Below are positions 59,512-64,000 of a stretch of DNA of 64,000 nt, in pieces (position 1 is the first letter of the stretch; each line of letters opens with the position of its first letter). Made by a program: the position numbers and the translations under genes. The notes beneath the pieces were generated by a model. That model worked only from the letters and a program-made list of their open reading frames with translations. It was not told where the DNA came from and searched no databases. Origin of the DNA: Desulfurellaceae bacterium bin18 (lineage in GTDB: Bacteria > Desulfobacterota > Binatia > Bin18); contig MPMI01000021.1 of NCBI GenBank assembly GCA_002238415.1, positions 1 to 64,000 of the forward strand, in the 5' to 3' direction.

Positions 59512-61197
59512 TCAGTGTTCATAGCCCCGCAACACGCGGCCGGGTCGGGCGTCGGTCGGTTCGCCGTCGCGCAACAGGACCTGTCCGTTGACAACGGTAT
59601 ACCGATAGCCTTCGGAGCGCGCGACCAGACGCGAGGCCCCACCCGGAAAGTCCTGGACGAATTCCTTGGGCTTGGCCCCGACCGTATCGGGATCAAAGAT
59701 GGTCAGGTCCGCGGCCAGGCCCTGCCTGAGCAGGCCCCGCTTGGGAATGCCGAGGAGTTGGGCCGGCGTAAAAGTCAGCCGGTTGACCGCCTGTTCCAGA
59801 CTGAGCGCCTTTTTCTCTCTGACCCAGTGGCTCAGTAAAAAGCTGGGATAGGTGACCTGACACAGAAACGAAATATGGGCGCCGCCGTCAGAGCCGCCCG
59901 TCAGCACATAAGGATTAGTGGCCAGATTGCGCACGGCCTCCTCATCGCCGTTCTGAAAGCCCTTTATCAGAAACTGGGTGTCCAGGTTTTCGGCAACCGC
60001 CAGGTCGAGCATGGCTTCCAGCGGGGTTTTGCCTTGCTCCTGGCCAATCGTGACCAGGTCTTTGCCTACCAGGGACTGATGCTCATCCTGGCGCACGCTG
60101 TCCACCAGGATGTCCTGCATCCGCTTGGAGAACACTTTCGGCGAGGGGTCATCCAGGTCGCGCTGCATGGCGGCCCGGTGGACCGGGTCCGAGAGGTTGG
60201 CGATTTTTTCAGGACGACGGCCCCGAATGGCGGTTTTCCAGGCCGGAAAATCCTCAAACACGGCTCCCCGCAGGGAGAAAGTGAGATCGAAGCGTTCACA
60301 CAAGGACAGAGGATGGACCCGAGCGCCTTCCCGAAAGGCGTCTTCGGTCCAGTCCAGGACTTGTTTCCAATGGTCGGGAGCGGCCCAGGTCTGAGACAAC
60401 AGATTCCACAGTACCGGGCGTCCGCTCTCGCGTGATAAGCGGGCCAGATAGTCCATATCTTTGGGACCCACGGTTGGAATGCCCGGCGGAATGACACACA
60501 CCGTACCACGATGAAAATCTTTCAGGGTCCGGGCGAGCGCAACGGTTTCGTCCTCTTCGGCAAAACGGCTGGGCACGGGAATACCATCCCCGTCAAAATG
60601 GACCGGGCCGTATGACGACGAGAAGCCGAACGCGCCAGCCGTCACACACTCTTTCACCACCGCCTGCATGGCCAGGATTTCGTCTTGGGAGGCCGGCCGT
60701 TTGCGGGCGTCATCGCCCATCACGTTGTAGCGGATGGTTGAGTGCGGGGCTAAGGCCATGACGTTCACCCCGAGTTGGTGGTCGAGGGCGTCGAGATACT
60801 CGCCGTACGATTCCCACGTCCAGGGTACCCCGGCCTTGAGGCTGCCCAGCGGCATGCCCTCGACTTTGCCCAGCATGCGGGTGATATAGTCGCGATCTTC
60901 CGGTTTGCACGGCGCCAGGCCAAAGCCACAGTTGGTCATGAAGACGCTGGTGAAGCCATGCCAGGAGCTGGGCGTTGCCAGCGGGTCCCAGAAAAGCTGA
61001 GCGTCGTAGTGGGTATGCACATCGATGAATCCGGGGGAGACGACCAGCCCTGTGGCGTCAATGACCTCCGTCGCCGGGCCGTCAACTTTGCCCATGGCCG
61101 CAATATGGCCCTGGGCAACCGCCACATCTCCGTAATAGCCGGGCTGGCCCGAGCCATCGACCAGCAATCCATTTTTAATCAGCAGGTCATACTGCAT
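59512..61197 (-). CDS. N-acyl-D-amino-acid deacylase / dihydroorotase-like amidohydrolase
   Basis: 561 aa; the ATG at 61197 follows GGGAGGGAGA, and the open frame upstream is rejected for lack of a start signal. QYDLLIKNGLLVDGSGQPG, SPGFIDVHTHYDAQLFWDPL, LAPHSTIRYNVMG and GGSDGGAHISFLCQVTYPSF mark D-aminoacylase-type amidohydrolases (PF07969). The HxH metal ligands lie in HTHYDAQ. The substrate is probably an N-acylated D-amino acid or related amide. Confidence 0.9.
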   Translation of the reverse strand: MQYDLLIKNGLLVDGSGQPGYYGDVAVAQGHIAAMGKVDGPATEVIDATGLVVSPGFIDVHTHYDAQLFWDPLATPSSWHGFTSVFMTNCGFGLAPCKPEDRDYITRMLGKVEGMPLGSLKAGVPWTWESYGEYLDALDHQLGVNVMALAPHSTIRYNVMGDDARKRPASQDEILAMQAVVKECVTAGAFGFSSSYGPVHFDGDGIPVPSRFAEEDETVALARTLKDFHRGTVCVIPPGIPTVGPKDMDYLARLSRESGRPVLWNLLSQTWAAPDHWKQVLDWTEDAFREGARVHPLSLCERFDLTFSLRGAVFEDFPAWKTAIRGRRPEKIANLSDPVHRAAMQRDLDDPSPKVFSKRMQDILVDSVRQDEHQSLVGKDLVTIGQEQGKTPLEAMLDLAVAENLDTQFLIKGFQNGDEEAVRNLATNPYVLTGGSDGGAHISFLCQVTYPSFLLSHWVREKKALSLEQAVNRLTFTPAQLLGIPKRGLLRQGLAADLTIFDPDTVGAKPKEFVQDFPGGASRLVARSEGYRYTVVNGQVLLRDGEPTDARPGRVLRGYEH

Positions 61198-61393
61198 GCC
61201 GTCTCCCTCCCTGTCTGGGCGATCCCTCGCACCCGGACTGTATCGGCTTTCCTGGGAACCGACAAGGATTCGGGCCGCCAGCAACACCACAAGCCTTTCC
61301 TTTACCCGGAAATTTGCTATACGGAATATACTGACAACGTCAGGGGCGTTGCTCAGTTCGCCTAAACGGGTCTGAGTGTGGAAGGAGCTGGGG

Positions 61394-62302
61394 ATGTGGA
61401 GAGGGATGTGGATATGTGGGCTGATGTTCTGCCTCCTGCTGCCGGCCTGCTCGTCACGTAAGCCACCAACACCAACGCAGAACTTTGTGACCTGGAGCCA
61501 ACAGGCTCCTCCCCACAAAAAGCAGATGTGTGTCCTGCCCTTTGAAAACACCAGTCACATTGACGGGCTGGATGAAAGGGTGCGCCAGGGTGTCGCGGGT
61601 CATCTGAGCGTCAAGCGCTTTACCGACGTTGAACTGCACGAAATAGACACTCGCCTGGCCAATATAGACAATTGGCACAGATTGGCGCCGCAAGACCTCG
61701 GTCGCCGACTCAACTGTGACGTGCTCGTCTATGGCCTCGTCTCGAAGCCCGGCAGGGTCTACGTCGGCGTCTATGCCCAGCTGGCCCTCGAAGGGACCCT
61801 CCGCGTCGTAGGGGTAGCCACCGGTGACGTCCTCCTCCACGAGACCTATACGACGCGTTTGCACGACCTGGGACTGCCGCTCTCCCCGGTGAGCCTGGTT
61901 GCCAGCATGGTCCGGAACTTATGGACTTTTACCGACATCCGGTTTGTGCGCGCCATCGACGACCTGAGCCGCAATCTGGCCGCTCTCGTGCCCGACCTGC
62001 CCGCAACAGACCGGCGTGCGAGGGGAATGCCTCAAAAAACATACCCTGAACCGCCCTCTTCTCCTTCCTACCGGGTTCAAGTAGCGGCCTTTCGCTCGCA
62101 GGACGATGCGCAATATGCGGCCCAACTCTTGCGCCAGGAAGGCTATGCACCCGCCATTGCCGAGGTCGCAGGAATGAAGCAAGAGTGGCATCGGGTTATT
62201 ATTGGTCCCTTCTCTTCAGCCCGAAGCGCCGGCGAGACCAGTGGTCAAATCAAAGAGAAGCTGCCGTTCGACCCTATCGTGACCCAAGGTTCCCCACACT
62301 GA
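61394..62302 (+). CDS. Outer-membrane lipoprotein with SPOR domain
   Basis: 302 aa; the ATG at 61394 follows GGAGCTGGGG. The signal MWRGMWICGLMFCLLLPACS ends in a lipobox (LPAC). Residues ~35-200 resemble the GNA1162/DUF799-type or TolB-like lipoprotein fold (MCVLPFENTSHIDG, NCDVLVYGLVS). A C-terminal SPOR domain (SYRVQVAAFRSQDDAQYAAQ, HRVIIGPFSSA) binds denuded peptidoglycan at the septum. Confidence 0.82.
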   Translation: MWRGMWICGLMFCLLLPACSSRKPPTPTQNFVTWSQQAPPHKKQMCVLPFENTSHIDGLDERVRQGVAGHLSVKRFTDVELHEIDTRLANIDNWHRLAPQDLGRRLNCDVLVYGLVSKPGRVYVGVYAQLALEGTLRVVGVATGDVLLHETYTTRLHDLGLPLSPVSLVASMVRNLWTFTDIRFVRAIDDLSRNLAALVPDLPATDRRARGMPQKTYPEPPSSPSYRVQVAAFRSQDDAQYAAQLLRQEGYAPAIAEVAGMKQEWHRVIIGPFSSARSAGETSGQIKEKLPFDPIVTQGSPH

Positions 62303-62402
62303 AGGGACGAGACAACCCCACCCCAAATGAGGAAACGGGTCAACACCTGCATGTCTGTTGGAGAATGTGTTATCCAAAGAGAAAAGTCAGGGGAGCATAG
62401 CT

Positions 62403-63200
62403 ATGGCAGGAAAACTCGACGGACAGGTGGCGATTGTTACCGCCGGTGGCTCCGGGATCGGTGCGGCGTCAGCCGTCCGCTTTGCCCAGGAAGGAGCGGC
62501 GGTTATTGTCGCGGATTTGAGCGGAAAACGGGCGGAGGCGGTCACGGCTCAAATCAATGACGCGGGCGGAAAAGCGGCCATGATCAAAATGGACGTGGCT
62601 GACCCGGAAGGCATCCAGGCCACGATTCAGCTCGCGCTTGATACCTATGGCCGTCTCGATGTCATGTTCAATAATGCCGGACTCGGGGAGTTGGCCCGGC
62701 TTGAGGACACCTCCCTCGAAGGCTGGAATCGGACGCTTGCCGTCACGCTGACCGGGACCTTTCTGGGCATGAAATACTGCCTGCCCATTATGCGGCAGCA
62801 GACCAAGGGCGCTATCGTCAACACGGCGTCCGTATCCGGTATGGGCGGTGACTACGGCATGTCAGCGTATAATGCGGCCAAGGCCGGCGTCATCAACCTC
62901 AGCCGCTCGGCGGCGATTGAGAACGCCCAATACAATATCCGGGTGAACTGCGTCTGCCCCGGCGCGATTAACACGCGCGCGGCGCAACTCCTGGGGGGCG
63001 ACCGAGCCGACGAATTCCGCCGTCTCCAAGGCGAGGCGCATCCACTCGGCCGCATGGGAGAGTCGGAAGAAATTGCCAATACCGTCCTGTTTCTCGCGTC
63101 TGATGAAGCCTCCTTCATCACCGGTCAGGCACTCGCCGTGGACGGTGGCGTGACCTCACATACCGGGCTGCCGAATATGCTGAGCATCCGCGACAGTTAA
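62403..63200 (+). CDS. Short-chain dehydrogenase/reductase
   Basis: 265 aa; the ATG at 62403 follows AGGGGAGC. TAGGSGIGAASAVRFAQEGA is the coenzyme motif, NNAGL follows, and the catalytic S-Y-K is NTASVSGMGGDYGMSAYNAAKAG, shown here by the YNAAK core near residue 155. Ends in the usual GQALAVDGGVTSHTG. Substrate unknown; a TrpC-like gene follows 12 bp downstream. Confidence 0.92.
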   Translation: MAGKLDGQVAIVTAGGSGIGAASAVRFAQEGAAVIVADLSGKRAEAVTAQINDAGGKAAMIKMDVADPEGIQATIQLALDTYGRLDVMFNNAGLGELARLEDTSLEGWNRTLAVTLTGTFLGMKYCLPIMRQQTKGAIVNTASVSGMGGDYGMSAYNAAKAGVINLSRSAAIENAQYNIRVNCVCPGAINTRAAQLLGGDRADEFRRLQGEAHPLGRMGESEEIANTVLFLASDEASFITGQALAVDGGVTSHTGLPNMLSIRDS

Positions 63201-63212
63201 TCGGGAGCGCGT

Positions 63213-63968
63213 GTGGACTGGACAGCTCTGAGGGCGACGAAAGAAGCCGATATTCAGCAACGTGCAGCTACGCCGCTGAGCGAGGTTACCCCGAGTATTC
63301 GTGATTTTGCTCAGTTTGTAACCACGCAGAAACAGGAACTCGGTCTTATCCCCGCACTCAAACGAGTGGACCCGGATACGGGTCAAACCTGGCCCGAGCT
63401 GGACATCGTTGCGCTCGCCCAAGCGTGTGACGATACGGAAGCCGGTGCCATTGGCGTGTATACCGAACCGAGCGTGTTCGGCACGTCGAGTGACGATATG
63501 CGCGCGATTTCGGAGCGAGTCACCACCCCGCTGTTTGCCCTCGATCTCGTCCTGCATGACAGTCAGGTTCATCATGCCCGGCTGTGCGGGGCGGATGCGA
63601 TTTTGCTGTGGGCCGGCGCGGTCGATGCGCCGACCTTAGCGCGTCTGATGACGACCGCCCGCTCCATCCACGTAGCCCCCGTTGTCATGGCTCGGACACC
63701 CGACGAACTCCGTCTGGCAATAGCGGCTGAGGGTTTCATCATTGGTCTGGCCTCTCCAGACGGAACACTCGACACCGCCCACGTCTCGGCGCTAGCCACT
63801 CAAGTCCCGCGGCGGAAGACCATCATCTCGCTGGATGAGCTGAGCACACCGGAGGAAGCCTCATCCCTACTCGGAAAAGTCGATGCCGCGCTCGTGAGCC
63901 AGGATGTACTTGATACGGCTGACGTGGAAGGAAGTCTGACCGAGTTGATGAAGTGGGGTTCGGACTGA
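63213..63968 (+). CDS. TrpC-like barrel protein lacking key catalytic residues
   Basis: 251 aa from a GTG at 63213. LIPALKRVDPDTG, IGVYTEPSVFGTSSDDMRAI and LHDSQVHHARLCGADAILLW match the indole-3-glycerol-phosphate synthase fold. However, the RKDF segment with the catalytic Lys reads ALDLV, the EVH motif reads MARTPDEL, and NNR reads ASP. So it is probably a paralogue with another job. It is coupled to the SDR gene upstream. The last 32 bases of the window hold no gene I can support. Confidence 0.65.
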   Translation: MDWTALRATKEADIQQRAATPLSEVTPSIRDFAQFVTTQKQELGLIPALKRVDPDTGQTWPELDIVALAQACDDTEAGAIGVYTEPSVFGTSSDDMRAISERVTTPLFALDLVLHDSQVHHARLCGADAILLWAGAVDAPTLARLMTTARSIHVAPVVMARTPDELRLAIAAEGFIIGLASPDGTLDTAHVSALATQVPRRKTIISLDELSTPEEASSLLGKVDAALVSQDVLDTADVEGSLTELMKWGSD

Positions 63969-64000
63969 ACCTGGGCTCCCTCCGAGCGGGCAAGCTCGGA

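Noticed and set aside
62330..62395. Fifth palindromic element upstream of the SDR gene
   Set aside because: It has a similar loop (CTGCATGTCTGTTGGAGAA) and short AACAC/GTGTT arms, but lacks the AAGAGT/ACTCTT outer arms; too degenerate to claim.

Overview
The window reads as a chromosomal segment of a Gram-negative, metabolically versatile bacterium. It encodes a SurA-type periplasmic chaperone, a SPOR-domain lipoprotein, several Sec/Tat-exported proteins, a bacterial Arg/Leu-tRNA-protein transferase and an LL-diaminopimelate aminotransferase. It also carries many amidohydrolase-2, luciferase-like (LLM) and other oxidoreductase genes. That mix, with high G+C and a selenocysteine system, suggests an uncultured large-genome lineage such as Tectomicrobia/Entotheonella or Binatota. 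This placement is inference from gene content only; no marker gene here fixes it.

Layout. 0.1-7.8 kb: an exported repeat protein, a LuxR-type regulator, a divergent amidohydrolase/LLM pair, mazEF, an inositol-monophosphatase-family gene and yvcK. 7.8-21.4 kb: a minus-strand housekeeping run (MBL hydrolase, moxR, aroQ, accB, accC, a DUF1573 gene, mfd, surA, pdxA, a phosphohexomutase). 21.6-33.1 kb: a visibly A+T-richer accessory region. It holds antitoxin-like genes and a DNA phosphorothioation (Dnd) operon in the order dndC-dndD-dndE::ATPase-dndB-unknown. It also holds a duplicated small coiled-coil gene, one copy of which is split by a 1.8 kb element with terminal inverted repeats. 33.2-40.1 kb: tRNA-Sec, selA, an alpha/beta hydrolase, glmU, a four-helix-bundle gene and glmS. 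40.1-42.1 kb: small toxin-antitoxin-type genes. 42.1-50.2 kb: an HpaB-family flavoenzyme, a Na+/solute symporter with a C-terminal winged-helix tail, a MetE-like protein, an LLM oxidoreductase and dapL. 50.2-64 kb: an A+T-rich palindrome field, then exported and catabolic genes (dienelactone hydrolase, bpt, two amidohydrolases, a Baeyer-Villiger-type monooxygenase, PhzF, a YprB-like exonuclease, an N-acyl-D-amino-acid deacylase, a lipoprotein, an SDR and a TrpC-like protein).

Most notable signals. (1) The Dnd operon has DndE fused to a HerA-like ATPase, no dptFGH restriction genes, and an unrecognised 325-aa protein at its end. (2) Four ~50-bp palindromes share outer arms and a loop motif while the inner arms change in a compensating way. 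Two lie in frame inside mfd, one at the mfd start, one in the 5' part of bpt. (3) Seven intergenic arrays of an 8-9-bp TTGGGTC unit each sit between co-directional genes. Most are built as giant inverted repeats, and some supply the C-terminal residues of the upstream protein. (4) The 1.8 kb TIR-flanked element has no transposase and carries an exported protein with the same repeat domain as the first gene in the window.
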